A DNA stretch of 64,000 nt from Oscheius tipulae (lineage: Eukaryota > Nematoda > Chromadorea > Rhabditida > Rhabditidae): the NCBI GenBank assembly GCA_037178975.1, contig JASJZH010000002.1, positions 2,914,001 through 2,978,000 on the forward strand. Direction: 5' to 3'. Below are positions 21,939 through 33,600 of the stretch, one piece after another. The translations under genes were made by a program, and so were the position numbers. Below the pieces are notes generated by a model. That model had not been told where the DNA came from, made no database searches, and worked only from the letters and a program-made list of their open reading frames with translations. Each line of letters begins with the position of its first letter. Positions within the stretch are counted from its first letter, which is position 1.

Positions 21939-24900
21939 GTCTGTCTTTCTGTCCGTTGACTCATACTTTGCTAATTTATAGATGTTTTCCCTATAGAACT
22001 GCACAATAATTGTAACTTTGCGTGATCTGAAATAAGCCTTAGGAAATCAAGAACAGTGAACAAGGAAGAGTAGGCTTAGAAGTACGGAAAGATGAGAAGG
22101 GCAGAGGATCAATTGATCTGGCGAGAGGAAGAGACGTTGAATGTGCTGAGAACACTTTAGAAGAACAGAAGTCGAAAGGCTTTAAGATTAAGTGGACACG
22201 TGTAGTGCTGCAGCAGCGTAATATAGTCAGTAAGGCAGCGAGAAGCGCTATGGAAAGACGAAGACAGCGTTCCATCGGATCGGGTTTCTTTCTCACTTGC
22301 TTGTAAGGTGGATCTCTGTTTTACAAAGATCATGTCTTTAGGGGCAGCGACAAACAAACAGTCCTTGGAAACAAGCTGCTAAACGGCAAAACTGGAACTT
22401 TTTGATCAGGAGATTGAAAGAGCATTCGAATTCGGAATGAAAAGGAGGTTGACCAAAGATGGGCAAACAATGACAAATATTTTGTTGCGCTGGCGATTTC
22501 GGTGATTGTATAGAAAGGAGAGAGAGAGAGAAGCAGATAGACGGGAAGTCTGAACCAAAAATCTGAGCCCAAACAGCAGAGAGAAAGTGTGAGCTTGCGA
22601 AAGTGTACTGCGAAACCTACTAGACACAAGATCAGAATACAGAGAAGCGTTCAGATGCGGAGTAAAAATGACAAGAAGAAGCTCAAGGGGGACGGCTTAT
22701 CCTCCACGGCTCGAAATACACTTGTTTTCTGTCCAAACTGAACAGTTTATCCCAAAGCGAAAAGAGAGAGATAGGGTTCTTCTCGTGAGTCCAGGAGAGG
22801 AAAACACGAGCAGGAACAGAGATCTGCTTTGGGTATAGTCTCGCACAGAGAGATGGTGAGATAGGAAAACTGATAACGGCTAGGTTGGGACGGGCGAATG
22901 TCTCCGAGTATAAGTATATAGCTGGCCAAATAAGGAAGTGACGTCCGCGAATCGGGTTTCTCTCATCGCGGGTCCTCTGGGTCGTCTTCAGCCAACTCAA
23001 AACAACTCAAAATAGAAGCCACCGACATCGGAGACCACAGGTCCTTGACACGGATCCAGAGGGCCTCAACCTTCAATTACTCTCGCTGTTGTCTCCAAAG
23101 GTGTACAGCCAGTACGAATGAACGCAATTAAGACGTCGTGTTGTGTATCTCTCTTTGATGCCGTTCCCAACTATAGGTAACAACAGGGGGATTGTAAATA
23201 TTTTGCATTATGGGAGGGCTATCTTAAAGATCAAGTGTAAATGTCTGCTAAGAGACAGACCTCGTGGGAAGAGAATGGAGAGACAAACAATAGTTCAAGT
23301 CAAGAGTCTGGACAGCTATGGACCTCAGTTCGGTTCAGACGGTGTTCAGGAGCTGCTTATTAAAGTAACCTATTGAAGTAACCTGGATGACACAGCATGA
23401 CAGACAGTCGTGCTTTGACAGTCAGTCGGATAGACCATTACTCACAAATGATTAACAGTAACAGACAGGGTGGATTGAAATTGGAATAAATATGAATACA
23501 GAGAATGGAGAAAAAACTTAAAATAGGCCCACTGTCAGGTAGCTAAGCTGCTTAAGACATCACTACATCAAGGATAAGACAGACAGTCAAGCAGGCGTCA
23601 TTAGTCCAAGGATGAGTCGTTTTTGCTTTAGGGGCATGGAAATCGTGATAGACTACGTGTTATGCAGAATTACAAGTACATTTTGGTGGGAAACTAAGAG
23701 AGTCGAATAGAATGTTGCATAAGATTCTTTTTTTGTCAAATGGTCAGAAACTTTGTCAGAATCTGGTACATACTTGAGCAAACCGTCTTGTTATTCGGTT
23801 ACAAAGTAAACAAATACAGTGAAACTGTTACGATCTTTTCATCGCATAAGGGATAGAGTGCGAAAAAACAAGGATGTCAAATGGTCAAGTGCTCAAAGAA
23901 AGGACGAGAGGGCCTGGCATGCCGTCTAATATTTGCACAGAACCGACTGGGCCTTCTCTGTGAGAAAACTAACCAACATGGGGTGGACACGTGAAACTGA
24001 TAAAGTCTAAATGGTCAAAAGTACAAGGAGGGAGACAGAGAGACAGGGTGAGTGTTCCCTACGTGTCCTACTTATAAGTCGCGAAAGATAATAGGCGGGA
24101 CGAGACAAGGAAGTGAGAACAGGAAGCTCCGCGGAAAATGTTATGATCAGAAGCAAGATCAGAAGAGTGATCGTTTCGTTTGGGAGAGAGAAAACTGGTT
24201 TCTTGTCCGCTAGCTGCCTAAGGGAGACTAAAAGAGGGAGTATGAGTAGTCAAAAGACCAAAGGAACAGCTACTATTCTTATCAGAGAGCGAGAGAGACA
24301 GGACGCATTCCTCAGGGGGAGGACCAGTCCGGTCGCCTCAGATCACACATACACCCACACTACCCAAGGACAAGGTTACAAGAACAAAGGGCGGTCGAGC
24401 GATCGGAACAACAAAGATTACGGTGGTTTTCGACCGACACACGCACATCTAACTTTCGTATCTTCTCTTGTTTTCACAGAGAGAGTCAATAAGGGGTTTC
24501 ACAACCAGTTCCGCTTCGAAATATGATTTCAGAGCGGTGACTTATCAAAATTATTATCAAAATGGACTATAGACTAGATTCTCGCAAGTCGGCAAGTTTG
24601 TCCTTGGATCTCTTCAAGGTTTTCTAATAAGTTTTGATGTTTTGAACCAAGTTTTGAAGTCGGGTGGCTAGGAATTTCAAAAAGACTTCGAAACAGATAG
24701 ATTCTTAGAGAATTAAACTGAAAGTTCAAAAAAAGTGTGGAGCTTTCCCACATTCCCGCGTGAAAATTCGTTAAGACATAAGTTAGCACAGTTCTAATCA
24801 TTCCCAGAAGTGATCCAAGGCATTTGTCAGCCTCAAGAACTCAAAAGATCTACAATTTCAGAGCAAGGTCTTTTGGTCTTCTGGTCCCATGACCCTCCCC

Positions 24901-25163
24901 GGCCAATAAATATAATGGGGTCTTGTGACCGCAGCTGGCAGACATCCGAGTGTGAGGTTGCTGACCTTTTCGTACATTCTGAGAGGGTGTCTCCCTGTTG
25001 ACTACACCTGTAGCTTTTGGGAAAAGCAAGGAAGTTGTCTTATCAGAGGCGGAGATGAACACAGCCACAAAACCGCATAATTCAACATCAGTCGACCAAG
25101 GACAGTGGGGAGCTCCAGTACACTAAAGGCAGTTCGGGAGGCCGAAAGGACGGCGGGAAGAGC

Positions 25164-25186
25164 GAGAGAGAGAGAGAGAGAGAGAG
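25164..25186. repeat. (GA)n microsatellite
   Basis: An uninterrupted GA dinucleotide run of about 23 nt inside a purine-rich stretch. Confidence 0.9.
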
Positions 25187-25931
25187 GCGGACCTCTTTGT
25201 GAGCTTTTGAACTGCACACCACGAGGGCTGACGCGGGGCTCTGCACCAGCCACCTCTCCTATAAAGTCTGCTCTCTCGTTCTCTGATTATTGGCCGAGCG
25301 ATCTCGAACGCGCGCGCAGGAGCAAAGTGTGCAGAGGCGGTCAATTCGTAGGCCCGTGAGGGAAAGGACCCAACGTTCTGACAAAGATCACTCTCGGGGC
25401 CCCCTCGCGACTGCAAATGGACGCAAGCGCGAAAGTCTTTAGAAATTAACAGGATTCTGAGAGAGGGAGATATCTAACGGGACTTTGATTTGATTCCGCG
25501 CGCGAGTGGTCGGAGGCAAAAACCGGAAGGTTCGAAATCTAGCAGGTCAGCCTTTGTGCGATCAATAACTTTTCGGACCGTGTCGATGACGACCCCTTTT
25601 TGACTTCTTCTAGAGTTTGAAACTCTGAAGAGCAAGCGGAAAAGTACAAGTCCAAAAGATCCCCGGGGGGGTGCTAAATTTAGCGAAATAAGGGGAAAGG
25701 TAAATATCAACAAGGGGTATTGAATGTAGGAAGAAATGGCGGGAAGGAGAAAGAAAAAATATTGTAAACTGATTCCTACAGGACAAAGAGGTTATGGGAG
25801 TCCATCTACAAAAAATTTAAGAATTTAGCATATGACCAGGTCCAGTTGAAGAGTAGAAGATATGGATACCGATGACGAAGCTCCATGGGTTCTGTTCAGA
25901 GGGATCATTCGGTAAAAGAATAAAATTCAAA

Positions 25932-25968
25932 AGCTTACGACACCCGGGATTCCCAAACCGTCTCCGAC
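25932..25968 (-). pseudogene. 5S rRNA 3'-end fragment
   Basis: The reverse complement of the last 37 nt of the 5S gene (one mismatch to the intact copies), joined directly to sequence resembling the 5' flank of the 5S copy at 39004-39122 (CGTGTGCGAAAGGTATG versus CGTGTGCGAAAAGCATG). The middle and 5' part of the gene is missing, so this is an internally deleted relic. Confidence 0.75.
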
Positions 25969-26762
25969 ATTTGAGTTCGTGTGCGAAAGGTATGTCTTTG
26001 GAAGTTTCTGAGCAGTTTCACCAAATCTTTTGTCTCTTACTATCTTCGTATTGTTCCCTCTGCCCCATTAAAACTGATCATTTGATCTTTTCCACTCTTT
26101 TCCCACATTCTGCCGCAAACGGCAAAAAGTACATTGTCCTTCGGCCGACCATCCTCTTTGCGCAGTTGTCCTCTCAAGCGAGGGAGCTTGCTGACGTTCT
26201 TTAAAAAACGTCTAGCGAGGAGGAATAAATTAGCGTTCTGCAAGGGACTCGACTCGAAATTGCATTTGGGCAAAAAACCAAACCAGGAACCTGAACTAAA
26301 GTCTCTTTCTCTCCGTCATCTAAGGCATGTGTACACAAGAGCGTGCAGAGAGCGTGGCTTTTTTTGCAAAAAGAGCTATCAGTCGCGCTCACATCTTAGA
26401 AATTCTCCCGCCACAAATTCGATCACTGATGCTGCCTACTCTTTTGATCTAGATCAACTCTCTCGACACACAAAGCACGTCTGGAGTGATCTCTTGACGT
26501 CAGCCAAACAGATCATACTCCTACAGTAGAGAGTTCTCTAAACGCGCTGCGTGAATATGTTTTTCGGCCGACGTTTGCAGAAAGAAACAGGACGGGTCAC
26601 CTCTGTTGATGACTGCCCTGGATGATTCGTTATGATGGGTTGACGACGACCCGGGGATTGGTAGCGAGTGGAGCTAAAAACTCGAAAGAATATCTTTTGG
26701 GAAAGGCTGGAGGTCCCGGGGGAAATGAGGTTAATCGTGACAGTTCAGAAGATCCAAAGGTA

Positions 26763-26790
26763 TGTGTTTGACAGCGAAATTTAAACTCAC
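26763..26790 (+). promoter_or_regulatory. Conserved 5S upstream element
   Basis: TGTGTTTGACAGCGAAATTT precedes the 5S genes at 26791 and 36825 (identical through ACTCAC) and, in slightly changed form, the minus-strand copy at 31557-31675. Conservation outside the transcribed region suggests an external Pol III promoter element. Confidence 0.5.
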
Positions 26791-26909
26791 GCTTACGGCC
26801 ACACCACATTGAAAGTACGCCATCCCGTCCGATCTGGCAAGTCAAGCAATGTTGGGCCCGGTTAGTACTTGGATCGGAGACGGCTTGGGAATCCCGGGTG
26901 TCGTAAGCT
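26791..26909 (+). rRNA. rrn-5S: 5S ribosomal RNA
   Basis: A 119-nt gene starting GCTTACGGCCACACC and ending GGGTGTCGTAAGCT; the two ends pair to form helix I. The internal promoter-like block CTTGGATCGGAGACGG is intact. It is nearly identical in length and sequence pattern to nematode 5S rRNA and is followed by a T9 Pol III terminator. The downstream spacer matches that of the 36825 copy for about 68 nt, then diverges before the position where an SL RNA would start. Confidence 0.95.
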
Positions 26910-27555
26910 TTTTTTTTAAACGTAGCGCGTATGATTTCTCCCGTACCGTCTCGACAAGCGCTCTAGGTTGGACTTCGTCAGCAGGAACCCACATCTTCGA
27001 CTCTTCAACTGGACCTGAGACTACAATAGCCATCGTTCCAATGGGACTACGGGAGCTCCGACGACTTCTGACGGACGAGTTTTCTGAGTTGATCTGCAGT
27101 TGGTCTTCCATGTCTACGTACTCTGCCTACATCAGGAACTTGTTGGAAAGAACAACAGTAGCTGCTACCGCTTCAGTAGGACTACAAGAACTACAGCGAC
27201 TACTTCCGGACTATCCAGGTTAGTTCATGCTTCTATTTTAGTCCGTAGGCAATGGAGACAGGGAGTTCTTGAATACCATTGGGGGACAATAGAGATAGCA
27301 AATCATGCTCAGTTCAAAAGCCCAAAGCCCGTAGCGATTCCCATAGAGAAACACGGATGTTTTCGTCTCACAGTCTTGGACAAATTAGGACAGTTTGACC
27401 CGGTCTCTTTCCCGAGGACCCGTCGCTGCAAAACAACCTGCAAAGCATGTTCTTGCCGCTTTATCAAAGATCGTCTTGGCTGAAAGAGGGGGTAAGGGAA
27501 CTGTTTATTTGTACTATTTGTATGACAACTTTGCGTGTATTGAGGGTCAGGAACA
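26910..27555. other. Spacer remnant and unassigned sequence
   Basis: 26910-26977 is the 5S-SL spacer known from the copy at 36944 onward. After that the sequence is unrelated. Two similar stretches reading MGLRELRRLLTDEF and VGLQELQRLLPDYP on the plus strand (about 27040 and 27176) form an imperfect direct repeat; no gene model could be built around them. Confidence 0.4.
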
Positions 27556-29092
27556 TCAGTTTTTCTTAGCTTTGACTTTGATTGTGTTATAGAATTTGGA
27601 TGCAGCTATGCTGGTACTACGAACGTCAATTGTGGAGACGGCTACCTGAATAGAGATCTGATTTGGCGTACTGTCTCTCTTTTTCTCTCTCTCTCTCTCT
27701 CAGACTAACTTTGTTATTAGGCTTGTAGAACAACCTCCTCAATGGTTTCTGGGTCAACAGAAGGGCTGCAATGTTTACCACTCCCTGAAAACATTAAACT
27801 GTTATCATAATTCTTCTTTATACCTTGTTCATGTTCATGATGTAAAAGACAAAGCTGTTGATCTCAAAACTGGTAATTACATCCGGAACAATGAGGAGAA
27901 TGATTGTATTGACAGTAAGCATGGCGGTAGTGGCTGTTAATCGGAGCAGCCTCTTCTGTCCCCTGTTACTCAGACCCAGCTGCTCGGTCTGTCTCTTGAC
28001 TATCTGAAGATTCAGTAAGGGGAAGTCAGAATCCGGCTGATACCATGTACATCTTGATTGCCACAGGGATGTAGAGAATGATGACCAGGAAGGAGCAGAA
28101 GATCCTGAGCCAGCGTAGATAGGTGTACAGTTTTCGGGAAACCCCGTCGTACATCATACAGGTCATAAACTTCTGAAAATAAGCGTGCAAGAATAACTAA
28201 TCTGTTTCCTTCTGCCTGTTTATCTCGCTGTCTCTCTGCTTCTTATTCCTTCCCCGCTCTTTGCAACCAGATCTCATAGACCAGCATCATGAGATGGTCT
28301 GCATAGCAGAGAGATGGTCACTGTTTACGCAGCAGTCTCAAAAGCATACAGGCGCGTGCAAAAGTGCGATTAAGGGCTTTATGAATTGGGGATCTGATTT
28401 CTTGTTCTTTGGACTCACGTCATGTTTGGGAGAAGCATCGTAGGCATCGAAGAAGGCAATAACACTGGTAGGAATGTCCAGAACGTAGGGCACAAACATG
28501 ATTATGTAGCTGTATCTGACAGAGAGTTTGATGTACTTTAAGGGGAAAAAGATGCAGGCGAAACGATCGAGAGCGGTGAGCACCAGTATGTACCCTCAAA
28601 ATTTCTGATATCGAAACAAGGAATGAGATACCAGCAGCTGGGGTGATGAGTATGAAGAGTTGAACCGATGGAGACCAATAGCACATCCATTGACTGTAGG
28701 CGGGTATGTGGAACCATTTGAAGAAAATGTAGATTCTCCAGACTCCAGCCACAAAGTAGGTGAGACCGAAGAGAAAGTCGAAAAGCATGCAGGCTGCCAT
28801 AAGGACGAATCTGAACTATTCACTGTCAATGTCACTGTCACTCACTCCTTCTGACTCCTCAGTTCCCTCGCAGTCATGATTCTTGTGAACATGAAAAGAT
28901 TGAAGATCATAACGATGAACCCTTCGGTCGAGTAGACGAACATAGCCGTCTATAATTGCTGGTACTCTCTACCTCTTCTCTACCCACCTTGTCCATTTTG
29001 CTGGTCTCATTGACAGTGAACAGAATACCATCTACTCTCTCAAATATAACCACAGTCTCATTAGTAGCCACCAGCTCCATGTTTTCGGCCAT
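27556..29092 (-). CDS. Seven-transmembrane GPCR (nematode type)
   Basis: Eight exons (28988-29092, 28846-28949, 28632-28810, 28419-28594, 28044-28172, 27824-28003, 27710-27784, 27556-27645) join in frame to 345 aa. The N-terminus MAENMELVATNETVVIFERV carries N-glycosylation sequons and no signal peptide. TM1 includes VYSTEGFIVMIFNLFMF; TM2-3 lie in exon 3; exon 4 has LTALDRFACIFFPLKY, the DRY-equivalent; exon 5 is TM5; TM6 follows ...NRGQKRLLRLTATTAML; the last TM is GVVNIAALLLTQKPLRR with a basic tail. It is likely an orphan peptide or chemosensory receptor; the subfamily is not clear. It is not closely similar to the receptor at 2415-4287 outside general GPCR features. The last donor (AAA|GTTAGT) is adequate; a (CT)n tract fills that intron. 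Confidence 0.8.
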
Positions 29093-30263
29093 AATTACCC
29101 CTAAAAAGTTTCAATACTTAAGGTTTATAAAGTAACGACCAGTAATTGGGATAAAATTAGAAAATCGCGTTCGTTTGCCTCCGCAACTGCATGGCTTGTT
29201 TTTCCGAGCTTAGAAACCAGAAAAGTTGTTTGCAATTGGTTTTCTTCATACTATTACAAACGCATAATAGAAGTATTTCCCCACGTACTAATAGATCTGT
29301 TTATCAGGAAGATGAATACTTCTGGGAAAAGGTCGGTATTACACAGTTAGATTCATTGTCTTGGAAAAGGATGCTTGATTGGGTTTGATGAGGTACAGGT
29401 AAGTTTTTCTGTCTGTTTTTGGGTCCGGATAATAATCTGAGACTGTGTGGTCTATAATTTACTGAACTGAATATGAAATAAACAACTGGACTAGAACTGG
29501 GATGTACTTTGTTCTATGAATACCCTACAGATTATAGAATGAGGAAGGAAGAGTGCGAAGAGTGAAACTGTCAAGAACACCTATGTAGTCAAGTATTCTT
29601 GATTGCCTGGCTAGACAACCACTATATTCGGAACATGAGAAAGATGACAATTGCATTGGAAGATACTATGGGGGGACAGTGAAAACCATCTTCTCTACGC
29701 TAGTCTCTGAAGTACAGAAAGTTACCAAAAGACTGGGTAACCTACATGGCCTCATACAATAAAAATACCCCCAGATAGTCTCAAGATAGTATACATCAAA
29801 TATGGGGGAAGAGGAAGGTGATGGATCTTCAAAAGGTAGACATCGAGAGAACTCATGGAAAGCACAGAGACAGGACTAACATAAGAGCTCGTAGCAGTTT
29901 GTCGTCTAGACTAATTCCAAAACCAAACGATCTCGGCAATTACTGGCTAGGAATACTGTAAGCTAACGACCTAAAACAACGATCAAAAGTGGAGCACGTT
30001 GTGTTATTTCTATTCGCTCTTCTCAAGGAGAGAACTGTGCTGCCTACTTTCGAAAGTTACCTTGTTTACGGCTAATGTAATAGAACAATGATGAGGGAAA
30101 TAAGACAATTATGCTGTGTGAACAAAAAAAATGAATGGAGAGGGGTGGAATTACACGCGAAAAAAAGATGTGAAAGGATGAGTATCTCGTAATTAGAGCG
30201 TTTGTAATCTGTCTGGAAACGAAGGGATTTCTGAGATCTCTCTTTCTCTATTCTATCCTACCT
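29093..30263. other. Intergenic, no gene seen
   Basis: No exon chain or domain could be supported on either strand between the receptor start and the family B repeat. Confidence 0.4.
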
Positions 30264-30484
30264 TTAGAGGCGTCTGCGACACAAGTCAGCTCTATTGTGG
30301 GATAACACTTGACAATGTTTGTGGCTTTTTCTGTCAGGACAAGTCAAGCTAACGCTTTTTTGAGCTGGCAAGTTACTGTTTCGATTGCTTTAATTGTAAA
30401 AAGAATGTTATTGCTTTTACTCTTTGGAGAACTTTTGTTCCTTGCTCAATAAAGCCGTCGACTAGTCGGCGAAACCGACTGGTA
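30264..30484. repeat. Dispersed repeat family B, copy 2
   Basis: Diverged partner of 15942-16186, beginning GAGGCGTCTGCGACACAAGT and ending CTTGCTCAATAAAGCCG then GGCGAAACCGACTGG. It stands about 165 nt upstream of the agrin start codon. Confidence 0.7.
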
Positions 30485-30648
30485 GTTCCACATCCTTTAC
30501 TCCCAGCTGCCACCAGCTTTGTATCCTCTGCCGTAAGTAGGCGGGGTCTCTCTCCCTCGCCTCTTCGCCAGCTCTTCTGCTCAAAAGACCCAAATATAAT
30601 TGCCCTGCACTTTATTGACCTTCACTTTACTATGAAAAGTTTTTTTAG

Positions 30649-33600
30649 ATGGGATATATTCACTCGCTACATTATCTTTTACTCTTTGTCATACCCGTCT
30701 TATATGGTCACGACTGCAAGGCAAAGATAGGCAGGAAGCTCTTAAATGATACCCTAACCAATTCTGATGTACTTTTGACAGCAACAGTGAGGAATTTGAC
30801 GCTGGATGTTGAGGATCAGTCAATACAGGTGTGTTGAGGGGCTATCATTGCACTCTCGTTGGAATATTCAGGGTCTCTCCCTCAGAGTCAGAAGAATTTT
30901 CAAAGGAAAAGAGTATCTAGACGGGAGACATGTGGATGTGGTGTCTATGGGTCCAATCAAGGTGAGGCAAAGAGACAGGAAGACAGAGAGACAATAAGAC
31001 TACATAATCTCCAGTGTGACCGCTACCTCTCTGTCCGTTCTACCAGAGTCTTTGCCCTCCAAGCCACGGGCGACCATCTCGTCCTAGTCACCCCCATTCT
31101 CCCTGTCAGTTTGACAGTTCTTGACGCCCTTCACTCCTTCTCTTTGGGTATGTTCTTATCCTTTTCAAGGGAAGATATTGGTCAGGTGCGAACAGGGGAC
31201 AGGTGCCACTTATCCTCCTGGAAGAAGCAGAGTAAATACTTCGGTTGCGTAAAGCAATAGAGCGCTTGTAACCGCGTGAAGCGGAAGGGTAAACATCGGG
31301 TTTTGAATGACTGCTGGTGCACCTGTGGGAGAGAGATTTTGCCTCAATCTTTTGTTCCTGACAATTAAAGCCATCAGGCTCGTGGTAATTAGGCGGGAGA
31401 ACAGCATACTGGACACATTGGCGACTCGAGAGCATTATTGAGAGGCCCAATTAGACACGACAAATGATTTCATGCATCTTCCTTGGGTAAAAGTTTGTCT
31501 AATGAATCCAAATGTTCTGACAAAAAAGGCAGCCGAAAATGGGGTAAAAACAAAATAGCTTACGACACCCGGGATTCCCAAGCCGTCTCCGATCCAAGTA
31601 CTAACCGGGCCCAACATTGCTTGACTTGCCAGATCGGACGGGATGGCGTACTTTCAATGTGGTGTGGCCGTAAGCGAGGGTTTTAATTTCGCTGTCAAAC
31701 ACATGTCTCTTGGCAATTTTTAAGCAGGTTTTGGCGTCTCACGTTGCCCCAATGGATTAAATTAAAAGACTGTACCTTAGAAATCAGTGATTTCAGGAAT
31801 CTCCCACAAGAAGCGCCGAAAAGTAAAGGAAGGTGAGTCAACTTTCGTTATTTCCCCTTCGTAAATCCTGATATCCGGTCCCGTTTACAACCTTCTGACT
31901 CTATCTCCTTGTCCTATCGGCATCCATGATGCAATTCCTTTTACATAGCACACGGGGGTCAAGCCCCGCACGTGGCGGCGGATTACGTAACTTCTTACAA
32001 GGGGATTAGTCTTCAAATAATGAGGAAAATATACATCTTTCAGTCCCATGTGAATCGTCTCTCTGTCCCTTCGGATCAAAGTGCATACATGTAACGTACG
32101 TCTTTTCTCATTCTGAAGATGGTACGAGTTCAGAGGAAAGTGTGAATGTCGCCCAAACTGTCGCCATGAGGGATCCGCTGTCTGTGGAAGTGACAGAGTC
32201 AGCTATGCCTCACTCTGTCATCTGTCTGTCCGATCCTGTCTTCTGCAACGAGAGGGAAAGCCAGCTTTGAAAGTACTACACTATGGAAACTGCGGTAGGT
32301 CTCATTTGCCTTGTTAATAAGTGTCGACTGGTGCGATGACTGACCTCATTTGCATATTGGATAAGGCATTCACTGACCGTGCTGCTACTGTACACACAAA
32401 CACGGGGACAAACTGGTGAGCAGACACGGGAGAGGATGAAAGTCACAGTGACATAGCAAGGGGAAGAGAATTCAAGAAGTCCCCACATTTGTGCTCAACT
32501 AATATGGGGGCAGAAGGGCGCCAATTCAATTTGTGGCACCCTCTTCTTGACTCCTATGTGCTCATGAGACGTCTCCTTTTTGGTGTATTAGTCGCTTGTC
32601 AGCTCATAGACGCCTGTTTTCGTTATTCTAAAGGTAGGACATTAGGGTTTAACCAAAGAAAAGTTCTATTCACTACTTTTAGAGAAGAAGAATCCGTGTG
32701 ATGAGCTTCGCTGTGGTCCAGGGGAGGAATGTGTCGTCTCTCAAAAGGATGGACTTCTAACTGCCGACTGCGCCTGTCCCAAATCTTGTCCCAACTATGG
32801 AGACTCTGTCTACTCATCACCCATCTGTTCCTCGGAAGGAGTCGACTATCCCAGTCTTTGTCACATGAAGCAGCATGCGTGTGCCCTGAAAGCCAACATC
32901 ACTGTCCGATACTTTGGAAAATGCGGTTAATTCTCCTTCTTTTTTGTCGGAACAATAGATTCTAGATCCATGTGCCAATTTCACCTGTCCACAGTCAACG
33001 TCTTGCCACCTGGGACAGTATAGAAAGCCCGAGTGCAGGTAGGGACAGAGTGAGTGACAGAGAGACCAAGAACCTTCTCCAGATGCAGTCAAGTCTGTCC
33101 CCTGACCTACAATCCGGTCTGTGCCACCGACGGAAAGACCTATTCCAATGAGTGTGTCATGAGAGTCTCGGCCTGCAAGGAAGAGATTAATCTGTCCGTA
33201 TTCAAAAAGGGCAAATGCGCGGAGACAAATCCATGTACTGCTCTCGAATGCACTCACGGGGCTGCATGTTCACTCGATACTGACGGTACGGCCGAATGCA
33301 AGTGTCCAGAGAAATGTTCAGCCATCATGAAGCCGGTCTGTGCTACGGTAAGTCAAAAAGCTGTCTATCACTATGTGTCTCTCCCATTCAGAACGGGGTA
33401 ACCTACGACAACGAGTGTGAACTGCGGAAAGCAGCCTGTCAGGGCAAGTCCAGGATCGCTGTCAAGCACGAGAAAACTTGCGGAAAAGGTGTTTGTGCCT
33501 CCTTCACCAGCTGTCGACCTCCCCAGGTCTGCATTGATGTCGGTGGGAAGCCAGAATGTGCCTGTCCGCATTGTGGAGACGAGCTCCGAGAGGTCTGTGG

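Larger units (their letters stand above)
20600..25931. other. Gene-poor 5.3-kb stretch
   Basis: No gene could be supported on either strand. The open frames present (for example 20616-20837 + starting MASIRILYPVSPVPSQNK, and 21069-21344 +) lack consistent splice context or domains. The region has many purine-rich GACAGAGAG tracts, a (CT)n run at 21914-21938, and a (GA)n run at 25164-25186. It could hold regulatory sequence, decayed mobile elements or a non-coding transcript; I see no diagnostic motif. Confidence 0.4.

Noticed and set aside
25510-25545. B-box-like GGTTCGAAATC
   Set aside because: The possible A-box is only about 20 nt away and no stems pair.
26842-27111. Open frame across the 5S gene and its spacer
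   Set aside because: It is antisense to the rRNA; part of it repeats at 36876-37154 only because the 5S unit is duplicated.
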